From contig JAKJER010000023.1 of assembly GCA_022705325.1 (NCBI GenBank), positions 32,435 through 96,434 on the forward strand: a stretch of 64,000 nt of DNA, given 5' to 3'. The stretch comes from Planctomycetota bacterium (GTDB taxonomy: Bacteria > Planctomycetota > Phycisphaerae > SM23-33). Position numbers and translations under genes: made by a program. Below the pieces are notes generated by a model. The model did no database searches and was not told where the DNA came from. It saw only the letters and a program-made list of their open reading frames with translations. Each line of letters opens with the position of its first letter. Position 1 is the stretch's first letter. Of the stretch, positions 16,850-24,619 are shown one piece after another.

Positions 16850-17076
16850 CGGGCGAGTTTCCGCAGCACTGCCCGTCGCTCGCGGACAATGTCAGATAGA
16901 TGCTTCTCGAACTGCTCCGGATCGACCTCGCTCGGGTTGACCGGCGAGATCGTCAGCGACCGCCCGTTCACCGTCAACTGGATTCGGGCGTTCTCTTCCA
17001 GGCCCAGCAGTTCCATGATCGCCTTGTCCAGGACAACCGCGCTGCTGTTGCCGACTTTAGTCAGTTGCTTGATCAT
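16846..17076 (-). CDS. AbrB/MazE-family antitoxin
   Basis: 76 residues from the ATG at 17076; a TTG two codons upstream is less likely. The first ~50 residues form a swapped-hairpin AbrB/SpoVT DNA-binding domain: IKQLTKVGNSSAVVLDKAIMEL followed by ARIQLTVNGRSLTISPV. The C-terminal ~25 residues are charged and helical and probably bind and block the toxin. It overlaps the Doc gene by 4 bases and precedes it, the normal antitoxin-first order. The upstream AT-rich region contains repeated TAACATT motifs that may be its own operator. Confidence 0.9.
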   Translation of the reverse strand: MIKQLTKVGNSSAVVLDKAIMELLGLEENARIQLTVNGRSLTISPVNPSEVDPEQFEKHLSDIVRERRAVLRKLAR

Positions 17077-17090
17077 GGCCAATCTCGTTC

Positions 17091-17108
17091 TAACATTATT
17101 ATAACATT
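17091..17108 (-). promoter_or_regulatory. Candidate promoter/operator of the toxin-antitoxin operon
   Basis: The complement of 17098-17103 is TATAAT, a consensus -10. It is flanked by two direct copies of TAACATT (17091-17097 and 17102-17108) whose starts are 11 bp apart, one helical turn. No good -35 is visible, so transcription may depend on the -10. Binding by the AbrB-like antitoxin is inferred, not shown. Confidence 0.5.
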
Positions 17109-17136
17109 CTGGCCCAGCCGCGTACGGAAAAACACG

Positions 17137-18366
17137 CTATTCCCGTCCTGCCGGTCTGCTTGCCGGGCCTTTCAGCAGCGGGGCCATCTCCTTCGCGATG
17201 ATCCCCGCCGCGACGGTGCTGCCGTGGTCGTTGAAGTGCACCGCGTCGTACATGTGCCGGTTATCCTGCGGGATCTTCGCGGCCAGATCGATCACGGGCA
17301 CGTTCTCGGATCGGCCCACGTCGCGGATGGTCTGGTTGAAGCGGTCGAAGCCGGTCTTGAAGCCCGCGTAGCCGTCGCGCGTGCCGAACACCTGGGCCAC
17401 CCCGTCCAGCACCACGGTGTGGGGCTTGTCGGTCAGCCGGCTGGACATCGTCATCAGCACGGGCTGGATGTCGTAGACGCGGCAGAGGGCGACGAACGCC
17501 CGCAGGCTGCGCTCGAACTGCCCAGCCAGGGCGGCGGCGTCGTAGTCGATCTTCCGCCCGCGGACCTGCGACCACTCGTCCCACCCGCCGCCGGCTTGCA
17601 CGCCCAGGCTCTGGATGCGCCGCGTCAGGTTCGGCACGAAGGCGTCGCAGAAGTCGTAGCCCATGCAGCGGAGCTTCTGGCCGAAGCTGCGGTGCGGATC
17701 AGGGTCAGGTCCGACGGTGATCAGCGACCGCGAGAAGTGATCGCTCCAGTACGTGCCCATGTACAGCAGCGTGACCAGGTCGTTGACGTTGTGCATCATC
17801 GCGACCGCCCGCGGGCGGAGCGGCACGACCTTGTTGAGCAGGATGTTCACCGAGTGCAGCGTCACGTTGCCGCTCACCCCGCCGTTGCAGGAGTTGATCT
17901 TCAGACCCGTCGCCTCTTCGAGCCGCCGCCCGGCGAGATACGCAAACCGCAGTTCCTCGTCCACGTAGATGCATTCGGTCGTCGAGCCGCCCAAAAAGAC
18001 GATCGTCGCGTCCGGGCGCCGGTGGACCATGGAGGGCATGACGAACGCGTGGTCGTCGGCCCGGAAGCGGTAGGCCTTCTGCACCAGGCCGTCCACCGTC
18101 TTCATGTACTCGTCGCTCGGGCGGGCGGTGATGTCCATGAGCGGCTTGTGCTCCTTCAGACGGATGGAGCGGGTGGAGATGGGGACCTTGTCCGGCGACT
18201 GGTTGGGGTCCTTGAGGCTTAGCAGGGCGTCGGCGCCCTTCAGCAGGCCCAGCGCCAGCACCAGCGTGAACAGCAGCAGGGCGGCCCGCGGATGGCGGCG
18301 GAACCATCTGGGCCGATCGGGTGGCTGGCTGGCGGACGGGGCGGCGTCGGGTGTGGATTGGCTCAT
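17137..18366 (-). CDS. Membrane-anchored SGNH/GDSL-type hydrolase
   Basis: 409 residues. A cytoplasmic basic head (RPRWFRRHPRA) is followed by one transmembrane helix (ALLLFTLVLALGLLKG), anchoring an outside domain. Residues ~120-405 have the SGNH blocks: FLGGSTTEC (nucleophile Ser), SCNGGVSGNVTLHS, MMHNVNDLVTLLYMG (Asn) and the C-terminal DAVHFNDHGS (Asp-x-x-His). Family members deacetylate or de-esterify polysaccharides and lipids. It lies between the toxin-antitoxin pair and the radical SAM gene on the same strand and may be an O-acyl esterase acting at the cell surface. Confidence 0.83.
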   Translation of the reverse strand: MSQSTPDAAPSASQPPDRPRWFRRHPRAALLLFTLVLALGLLKGADALLSLKDPNQSPDKVPISTRSIRLKEHKPLMDITARPSDEYMKTVDGLVQKAYRFRADDHAFVMPSMVHRRPDATIVFLGGSTTECIYVDEELRFAYLAGRRLEEATGLKINSCNGGVSGNVTLHSVNILLNKVVPLRPRAVAMMHNVNDLVTLLYMGTYWSDHFSRSLITVGPDPDPHRSFGQKLRCMGYDFCDAFVPNLTRRIQSLGVQAGGGWDEWSQVRGRKIDYDAAALAGQFERSLRAFVALCRVYDIQPVLMTMSSRLTDKPHTVVLDGVAQVFGTRDGYAGFKTGFDRFNQTIRDVGRSENVPVIDLAAKIPQDNRHMYDAVHFNDHGSTVAAGIIAKEMAPLLKGPASRPAGRE

Positions 18367-18377
18367 GGTTCTTCCAT

Positions 18378-19250
18378 TCAGTCGCAGGCGACCAGCCCGC
18401 GCGTGCGGGCGTAGTCGCGCAGTTCGCGGACGGCCTGGCTGCTCACCAGGCCGGCGAGTTCCTCGTATCGGTCCGCCCGCCAGGCGGGGCGGTACTGGCC
18501 CATGACGTTGATCGTGCAGAGCGGGGCGGTCTCGGCGACCGCGTCGATAACCTGCCGGCTGCCCGCCAGGTCGCCCGGCATGACCAGATGCCGCACGAGC
18601 AGGCCGCCGCGGGCCAGGCCGCGACGGTCGAGTTGGAGCGGCCCCACCTGGGCGTACATCTCGGCCAGGGCTGCGCGGGCTGCGGCGGGGTAGTCCGACA
18701 CGCCCGAGTACTTCAGGCCCGCCTCGGCCGAGGCGTACTTGAAGTCCGGCATGTAGACCTCGACCAGGCCGTCCAGCAGGCCGAGCGTTTCGACGGCTTC
18801 ATAGCCGCCGCAATTGTACACGACGGGCACGCCCAGTCCGCGGCCGCGGGCGATGACGATCGCCTCGGCCACCGCGTGGGCCACGTGCGTGGGGCTGACG
18901 AAGTTGACGTTGGCGCACCCGCCGCTCTCCAGCCGCAGGGCCAGCTCCGCCAGGTGCTCGCTCGAGGCGGGCGGGCTTGCGTGGCGGGCGGGGTGACTGA
19001 TGTCGGAGTTCTGGCAGAACACGCATTCGAGGTTGCAGCGTTCGAGGAAGATGGTCCCGCTGCCGCCCGGCCCGACCAGCACGCTCTCCTCGCCGAAGTG
19101 CGCCCCCCACGACGCGACGGACGCCTCCGCGCCCGTCCGGCAGGCGCCGAGTTGCCCCGCCTCGCGGTCCACGCCGCACCCACGCGGGCATAGCGTGCAA
19201 TGGCGGATCATCTGCCGCAGGCGAACGACGTTGTCCGGGAATTCCGACAT
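18378..19250 (-). CDS. pflX: Radical SAM protein, PflX / COG1313 type
   Basis: 290 residues. The cluster motif is FLERCNLECVFCQNSDISH (CxxxCxxC), with an N-terminal cysteine-rich HCTLCPRGCGVDR. ANVNFVSPTHV and YNCGGYEAVETLGLL, GLVEVYMPDFKYAS and VRHLVMPGDLAGSRQVI follow the family pattern of pyruvate formate-lyase activating-enzyme-like proteins of unknown substrate (PflX, often called putative pyruvate formate lyase activating enzyme). It is a glycyl-radical or peptide-modifying enzyme candidate; no glycyl-radical protein is in this window. It ends 12 bp before the SGNH hydrolase start on the same strand. Confidence 0.88.
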   Translation of the reverse strand: MSEFPDNVVRLRQMIRHCTLCPRGCGVDREAGQLGACRTGAEASVASWGAHFGEESVLVGPGGSGTIFLERCNLECVFCQNSDISHPARHASPPASSEHLAELALRLESGGCANVNFVSPTHVAHAVAEAIVIARGRGLGVPVVYNCGGYEAVETLGLLDGLVEVYMPDFKYASAEAGLKYSGVSDYPAAARAALAEMYAQVGPLQLDRRGLARGGLLVRHLVMPGDLAGSRQVIDAVAETAPLCTINVMGQYRPAWRADRYEELAGLVSSQAVRELRDYARTRGLVACD

Positions 19251-19296
19251 GGTCTGTATTCTACGCCGCTGAGGGGCCGACGCGAAGGGCGGGTTC

Positions 19297-21579
19297 TCAA
19301 GGCAATCGGGGCCTGCTCTTGTCCGTCCGCCCCTTCTGGGTCTGGGCGCTCTTCAACTGGCCGGCCTTGCCCGGGTCATCCTTCGGTGAATCGTCCTTCT
19401 TGTCTTCCTTGGGCTCCAGCGTGTTGCCCGGTATGGCGGGACAGATCCCCTGGAGGATCGAGTGGACGATCAAGCCGGCGACGATTCCCAGTCCCAGGGC
19501 CCAGTACCACTCCATGGCCAGCACGGCCAGGGCGGCGCCGCCGGCGGCGACGATCCACGTCAGGCCGTGCATGCCGTCGTCGTGGGCCAGCAGCGACAGC
19601 TTGATTCCGCACATGAGCAGCCCGCCGAAGGCCAGGCCGCTGCCCAGGCCCACCGTGAGCGAGCCGAAGAAGCCCAGCGACGACTTCCACCACAGCACGC
19701 CCGCCAGCACCAGGCCCGCCAGCACCGTCAGCCCGAAGACCGTCTCGGAGCGGTTGCCCTTGATGTAGGTCCGCTGCACCTTGTCGATGAGGCGAGCGAG
19801 CTTGGCCTGCGCGTCGGCGACCTGGTTCTTCATAGCCGGCGAGGGCGTCTCGGCGTGCGCCCCTGTCAACAGCTTGCGGGCGGTGGCGAGCTTGTGCCCG
19901 GCCTGTGCCTTGAGGGCCTCCTGGAACTTCTTCTGACACTGCTCGTAGGTCCGCACCAGGTGCGCCTCCTGGGCGACGGACTGGTCGTAGCCCTTCTCGA
20001 CGGCCTGGTCGAGGGCCTGGCGTGCGGCGGGCCACTGTTCGGCCTGGATGAGCTTCTGCAATTCGCCGCGGCACTGGGTGGAGGCGGCCTCGGACTCGCG
20101 GGCCAGGGCGGCGTCGAGGGCGGCGAGTTTTTCGGCGACGCCGGCGGGCAGGTGGGGCAGTTGCCCGGCCTGGCGGACCAGTTCGCGGGCCTGCTTGAAC
20201 TCGCGCTGCTTGCCCAACTTCTGGGCCTCCAGGCCCATCTGGGTTGCCTTGAGCTGGCTGAGACGCGCCTGGGTGGCGGCGAAGGCCGGCGGGATGTGGT
20301 TCACCTGCGAGCCGATGTTCATCGCGTTGGTCAGCGCCTCGTCGGCCTGGGCGACCTCCTTGCGGTCCACGTGCTGGGCGGCCTGCTGGATCTGGCGGTC
20401 CACATAGGCCCGCTTGGCGGCGGCCATGGCCTCGTGGATGCCCGCGACGATCGGGTCGTCCGCGTGTCGCTTGCGGAGCTGTTCGTATAGGTGGTCCGCC
20501 GGGCGGAAATCGTCCTGGGCCAGCATGGCGTCGATGGCCCGGCTGTGCTCGGGGAGGTTGCGGGGGTCGGACAGCCGCAACTCCTCGGCCGTCTCGTTCA
20601 GGCGGGTCGTCAGGCCCGAGGCGTGGGCCTTTTCCACACCGGCGCGGGCGGCGTCGAGGGCGGAGGCCGCCTCGTCGAACTGCCTGGCCCGGACGGCTTC
20701 GGCGGCCCTGGTGATCGTCGCGTTGGCGTCCAGCAGGTCCTGGGCGCGGGCCGAGGTGCCGCTGATCAGGTAGCGGTCGTCCCACTCCAGCACCCGCCTG
20801 GCCGCGGCGATCGCCGCGCTCGCCTCGCCGCTCATCTGCTGTCCGTACAGTTCCGCCAGGGCGTCGACGGAGTGCTGGCTGAAGGCCTGGGCGTGGGCGT
20901 CGCCGTGCTGCTCCTGGAGTCGTACCGCGGCCTCCTGGAGGGCCCGCTCGCAGGCGATCGTTCGCGAGCCGCTGCGGAACGCCGACAGGCCCACGAAGCC
21001 CGCCGTCCACGCCAACGCTCCGGCATGGAGGTCAAGCGACCGGGCCAGGCGGTAGGCCCGCTCCATCTGCGCGTGGGCCTGCGAGAACCGCTCCATCTTG
21101 AACAGGGCCGCCCCGCCGAAGTAGCAGCAATCGTACTCCGCCAGGGCCGCCCCCTCCTTGTCGCCGAACTGGAGGAAGTGCCTGCCGCCCTCGGCCAGGC
21201 GAACCGTGCCCGCCCAGTCCTGCGAGTTGTAGGCCGTCTGCAACCGTTCCCCCAGCGTCTTGTACTGGCTGGCGTAGTACCAGGCGATGAACCTGGCGGG
21301 GTCCTGCGAGATGTCCTCGATGGACGTGGAGTAGGCGAACGACATGTCCTCGCCCCGTTCCAGGGCCCGCTGCTGGCAGCGGTTGCGGGCGCCCACCGTC
21401 TGGTGGAAGGTCTCCGGGGCGGCTGACCCCTGGAAGAACTCCAACGCCCGGTCGTAGAAGCGGGCGGCCACGCCGGGGTGTCCGTTCTGCTCCAGCGCCT
21501 CGGCCGCGCCGAGCACCTCGGCCCCCTTGTTGAAGCGACGATGCTGAAGGTAACCAAAGACAGCGTCTGTGAGCCCCAT
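19297..21579 (-). CDS. Helical-repeat protein with C-terminal membrane domain
   Basis: 760 residues from the ATG at 21579 (AAAGGA 8-12 bases upstream). The first ~590 residues are alpha-helical with TPR-like repeats, such as LEQNGHPGVAARFYDRALEF near the start, and long heptad-like Glu/Gln/Ala-rich stretches around residues 380-590. Residues ~600-720 contain four hydrophobic helices (e.g. SETVFGLTVLAGLVLAGVLW, GSLTVGLGSGLAFGGLLMCG, LGLGIVAGLIVHSILQGI), then a charged Lys/Asp-rich tail. No catalytic motif is visible. It is probably a scaffold anchored at the membrane. It is unrelated in texture to the neighbouring sugar genes. Confidence 0.75.
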   Translation of the reverse strand: MGLTDAVFGYLQHRRFNKGAEVLGAAEALEQNGHPGVAARFYDRALEFFQGSAAPETFHQTVGARNRCQQRALERGEDMSFAYSTSIEDISQDPARFIAWYYASQYKTLGERLQTAYNSQDWAGTVRLAEGGRHFLQFGDKEGAALAEYDCCYFGGAALFKMERFSQAHAQMERAYRLARSLDLHAGALAWTAGFVGLSAFRSGSRTIACERALQEAAVRLQEQHGDAHAQAFSQHSVDALAELYGQQMSGEASAAIAAARRVLEWDDRYLISGTSARAQDLLDANATITRAAEAVRARQFDEAASALDAARAGVEKAHASGLTTRLNETAEELRLSDPRNLPEHSRAIDAMLAQDDFRPADHLYEQLRKRHADDPIVAGIHEAMAAAKRAYVDRQIQQAAQHVDRKEVAQADEALTNAMNIGSQVNHIPPAFAATQARLSQLKATQMGLEAQKLGKQREFKQARELVRQAGQLPHLPAGVAEKLAALDAALARESEAASTQCRGELQKLIQAEQWPAARQALDQAVEKGYDQSVAQEAHLVRTYEQCQKKFQEALKAQAGHKLATARKLLTGAHAETPSPAMKNQVADAQAKLARLIDKVQRTYIKGNRSETVFGLTVLAGLVLAGVLWWKSSLGFFGSLTVGLGSGLAFGGLLMCGIKLSLLAHDDGMHGLTWIVAAGGAALAVLAMEWYWALGLGIVAGLIVHSILQGICPAIPGNTLEPKEDKKDDSPKDDPGKAGQLKSAQTQKGRTDKSRPRLP

Positions 21580-21665
21580 GGTGTCGGTCCTTTCGTGCCG
21601 GGATCCCGCTGCCTCCGGCGGAAACGGATTGTAGCCCGAGCCGAATGCGCGGTGAAGGGCGAACC

Positions 21666-24041
21666 CTATGGCTCCTTCACCAGCTCGCAGCCGGTGCGGT
21701 TGTCCACCTCGACCTTGTAGCCCTGCGGCACGGCCAGTCGGTAGAGGACCTTGCCGTCCGCCTTCTTCCACTGGATCTCGACCGCCCCGGCCGCCGTCGG
21801 GATGCTGCCCTTGCACCAGTCGAGCTTGACGTCGCCGAAGCGCAAGTGGATCGTCTTGGCGGCCGGGTCCACGCGGTACAGCCCCAGCACGTCGCGGATC
21901 AGCACGCGGGCGGCGTGCGAGGCGAAGCCGTGGTTGCAGCTCGCCTGCGGGGCGTCGTGCTCCCACAGGGTGCCCGTCCGCTCGGCCATGTACAGCCAGT
22001 ATCCGATCGCCTCGTCGAGGATCTGCTGATTGCGCCCGTCGCGCGAGAGCAGCTCGAAGCGGAGCTGGTTGCCGATGAACGCGTTGGCCGGGTGGATCTC
22101 CGGGTGGGCCTTGGTCTGCTTTCGCTGCGGGCCGAACTCGCCGGCCAGCGTCCGCCACAGCCTGGCGTGCGTTTCGGGCGTGGCCACGCGGAAGAAGAAG
22201 GCGAAGTACTGGCACACCTCGGTGCGGTTGCGGGTGACCTGGAGCTTGCCGCCCTTCCGCACCGCATTATCGACGAAGAACTCGCCGTCGAACGACTGGC
22301 GGCGGACCGTCTCGCGGACGCGAGCGGCCTTGGCTGCCAGGTCCTCCCGCCCGTACAGCCGCCCGGCTGCCTCCAGCGTGGCCGCGTACAGCATGTTCGA
22401 GGGGTAGTTCACGTCCTGCACGAAGGAGTTGGCCTTGGACCACTCGACGAAGACCCAGCTCGGCAGCTTCTCCAGCAGGCCGTCGGAGTTCTCGAAGCCC
22501 TTGAAGAACTCCAGCAGCTTGAGCACCCGCGGGCGGAGGGCGTCGATGAGTTCCTTGTCCCCGCCGCGCTGGGCGTACTCCTCGAGCTGCACCACGAACC
22601 ACATGGCCCAGTTGGGGATGAACTGCCCGTTGTAGTGGTCGCTGGGGTAGCACATCGGCAACATGCCGTCGGGCAGGTGGGCGAACGACGCCGGGCGCTG
22701 GAAGTTCTCGAACATGTTGTGTTCGAGCGACAGCTCGCCGCAGAAGTCGACGGCGGATCGAGCGGTGAAGAAGCTGTCGCACAGCCAGCCGGCCCGCTCG
22801 CGGGAGGGGCAGTCCATGAACACGTCGGTGGCGTTCTGGCGGAAGGTCTGGCGGGCGGCCTCGAAGATGCGGTTGTACCGCTCGTCGCTGGCCTGGAAGC
22901 TCGCCCGGCCCGCGTGCGGGTTGGCCAGCTCGCGCAGGTACAGGTCGCTCACCTCGCACTCGCCCTCCAGCACGATCAGCTTGAGGTAGCGCATCGTGTA
23001 CGGCTCGAACGTCTCGAAGACGTGCGTGCCCGGTTCCAGCTCGTAGAGCACCACGTTCACGCAGCCCAGGCGCTTGAAGTCCACGTCGTCGGCCGTCAGG
23101 ATCTCGTCGAACGTCACGAACAAGCGCGTGCGGGACCTGGCCGTCACCTTCGCCCCGACGAACCCGGTGAGGTTGGTCCCCAGGTCCAGGATGCGGTGCG
23201 TGTTGGACTTGAGGGTGAACGGAAAGGCCCCGCCGGCCGGGCGGGAGGAGAGCGTCTTCACGGCCTGAAGCTCGACCGAGGGGATGGTCTCCAACTCGCC
23301 CTCGGGGAACCCGATCAGCTTGGGCCCGACCTGCGTGAGCGAGCGGTCCTTCCAGACCCGCTTGGGCAGATCGCCCTTCTGGAGATCGCCCTGGCGGAGG
23401 TGGGCGACGGGGCGGACGAGGTCGAACGTCGAGTACGGCACGCGGCGCGGGGCCAGCGGCTTGGCCTCGCCGACGACGGCGCAGCGGACCGCCTGGGCCG
23501 GCGGGCCGGGCAGGCGCCAGACCTCGCTGAAGGGCCGCTGGAAGCTGTATCGCTGCACCTTCTGCACGCGGTCCAGGCGCAGCAGCGTCGAGAAGCCCTC
23601 GCCGCCGGTGGCCGCCAGCACCCGCCCGCCCGCGACGAGTTCGGCTTGCAGGAACGAGGGCTGGTCCAGCAGGTAGAAGCTGTTGGCGTTGTAGCCGGCC
23701 ACCTGGATCGTCACTTCATTACGCCCGTCCTTCAGGCGGGGCGCGAGGTCGCACTCGTCGACGCGGTAGAAACCGTGCCCCGCCCGGGCCGGGCCGTGGC
23801 CCGCGAACTGACCGTTGACGAGAACGCGATACAGCGTCGAGCCGGTCAGGCGGAGCGTGAGAGTCCCCGCCGGCTTGTCGAAGGCCGCGCGAAACTCGAC
23901 CAGCACGTTCCGCTCCTTTTCCTTGCCCTCGGGCCAGACGGGCTTGGCGGCCACGAAGGCGGGCTCGCCGGCCGAGGCGGGGGCGATCTGGCATAGCAGT
24001 GCGGCGACGATCAGGGGTCTTGCGAGGGTCTTGGGGCTCAT
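21666..24041 (-). CDS. Secreted alpha-L-rhamnosidase-like glycosidase (GH78-type)
   Basis: 791 residues from the ATG at 24041. Signal peptide: TLARPLIVAALLCQIAPASAG. Residues ~30-150 form a beta-jellyroll with LRLTGSTLYRVLVNGQFAGHGP and NEVTIQVAGYNANSFYLL. The (alpha/alpha)6 barrel then carries FMDCPSRERAGWLCDSFFTA, the DCP..ER signature region of rhamnosidase six-hairpin domains, and MYAERTGTLWEHD, the E/W loop. The C-terminal beta domain ends KVLYRLAVPQGYKVEVDN. It is close to the inverting alpha-L-rhamnosidase family but somewhat shorter than its neighbour. It is the first of two such genes on this strand. Confidence 0.85.
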   Translation of the reverse strand: MSPKTLARPLIVAALLCQIAPASAGEPAFVAAKPVWPEGKEKERNVLVEFRAAFDKPAGTLTLRLTGSTLYRVLVNGQFAGHGPARAGHGFYRVDECDLAPRLKDGRNEVTIQVAGYNANSFYLLDQPSFLQAELVAGGRVLAATGGEGFSTLLRLDRVQKVQRYSFQRPFSEVWRLPGPPAQAVRCAVVGEAKPLAPRRVPYSTFDLVRPVAHLRQGDLQKGDLPKRVWKDRSLTQVGPKLIGFPEGELETIPSVELQAVKTLSSRPAGGAFPFTLKSNTHRILDLGTNLTGFVGAKVTARSRTRLFVTFDEILTADDVDFKRLGCVNVVLYELEPGTHVFETFEPYTMRYLKLIVLEGECEVSDLYLRELANPHAGRASFQASDERYNRIFEAARQTFRQNATDVFMDCPSRERAGWLCDSFFTARSAVDFCGELSLEHNMFENFQRPASFAHLPDGMLPMCYPSDHYNGQFIPNWAMWFVVQLEEYAQRGGDKELIDALRPRVLKLLEFFKGFENSDGLLEKLPSWVFVEWSKANSFVQDVNYPSNMLYAATLEAAGRLYGREDLAAKAARVRETVRRQSFDGEFFVDNAVRKGGKLQVTRNRTEVCQYFAFFFRVATPETHARLWRTLAGEFGPQRKQTKAHPEIHPANAFIGNQLRFELLSRDGRNQQILDEAIGYWLYMAERTGTLWEHDAPQASCNHGFASHAARVLIRDVLGLYRVDPAAKTIHLRFGDVKLDWCKGSIPTAAGAVEIQWKKADGKVLYRLAVPQGYKVEVDNRTGCELVKEP

Positions 24042-24619
24042 TCTCTGTGTTCCTGTATGTGTTGCGGTCCGTCTTCCCGGCGGCGTCGAGAATAGTCGAT
24101 CCCCGCCGGGCGCACAAGGGGGGGCGGCGCAGGGCAGGACAGGCGTCTCGCCCGTCCGGGTTCCGGAGTCCGCAGTCCGGGGGGCGATCAGACTTCCGTG
24201 CAATTCGTGCAATTCGTGGACTCGGGTTGCTTTCTGCGAATTACCGGCCACGCTCGCGCGTGGCCGTCCTTTTTCTGCAAGGCTCGCACTGCCAATGGAT
24301 TGCGGCAGTCGGCCGCCCGGCAAGCCGTCCAATGTCCCATTTGGGGCCTGAACGTCTTGTTTTGTCTCATGTTTTTCCGAGTAATCATATTTTTATCGAT
24401 TTGAGAATATGTATATAAATCGTTCTATTTAAGCGTTTTACATTCATCAGAATGGTCTGTGTTTCGCCAGGGGAATTTCCGGAAAAACGAGACATTCGAG
24501 TTCGCTTTGAGCGAGTGTCGCCTGGACCCGTCGGCTCGCCCCGGCGGCCATGAAGACCGAAGATGTCGAGGCCTCCTGCCGCAAGGCGGAGTCCGCCCTC
24601 CATCGCCCCTGACCACGCG
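24042..24619. other. 578-bp gap with AT-rich island, no gene
   Basis: No credible coding region. It contains a short tandem GTGCAATTC repeat (24197-24213), a 9-bp hairpin CGGCCACGC/GCGTGGCCG (24245-24266) followed on the plus strand by CCTTTTT, and an AT-rich block (about 24360-24460, TATGTATATAAATC and similar) unlike the surrounding GC-rich DNA. It is upstream of the gene at 24041 and downstream of the gene at 24620 (both minus). Promoter or regulatory use is possible but not resolved. Confidence 0.5.

Noticed and set aside
21645..23996. 783-codon open frame on the plus strand opposite the rhamnosidase-like gene
   Set aside because: Mirror of high-GC codons; no start signal or family match.
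24245..24275. Hairpin with T-run on the plus strand in the rhamnosidase gap
   Set aside because: Both flanking genes run on the minus strand, so this T-run does not end a known transcript; kept only as part of the gap description.
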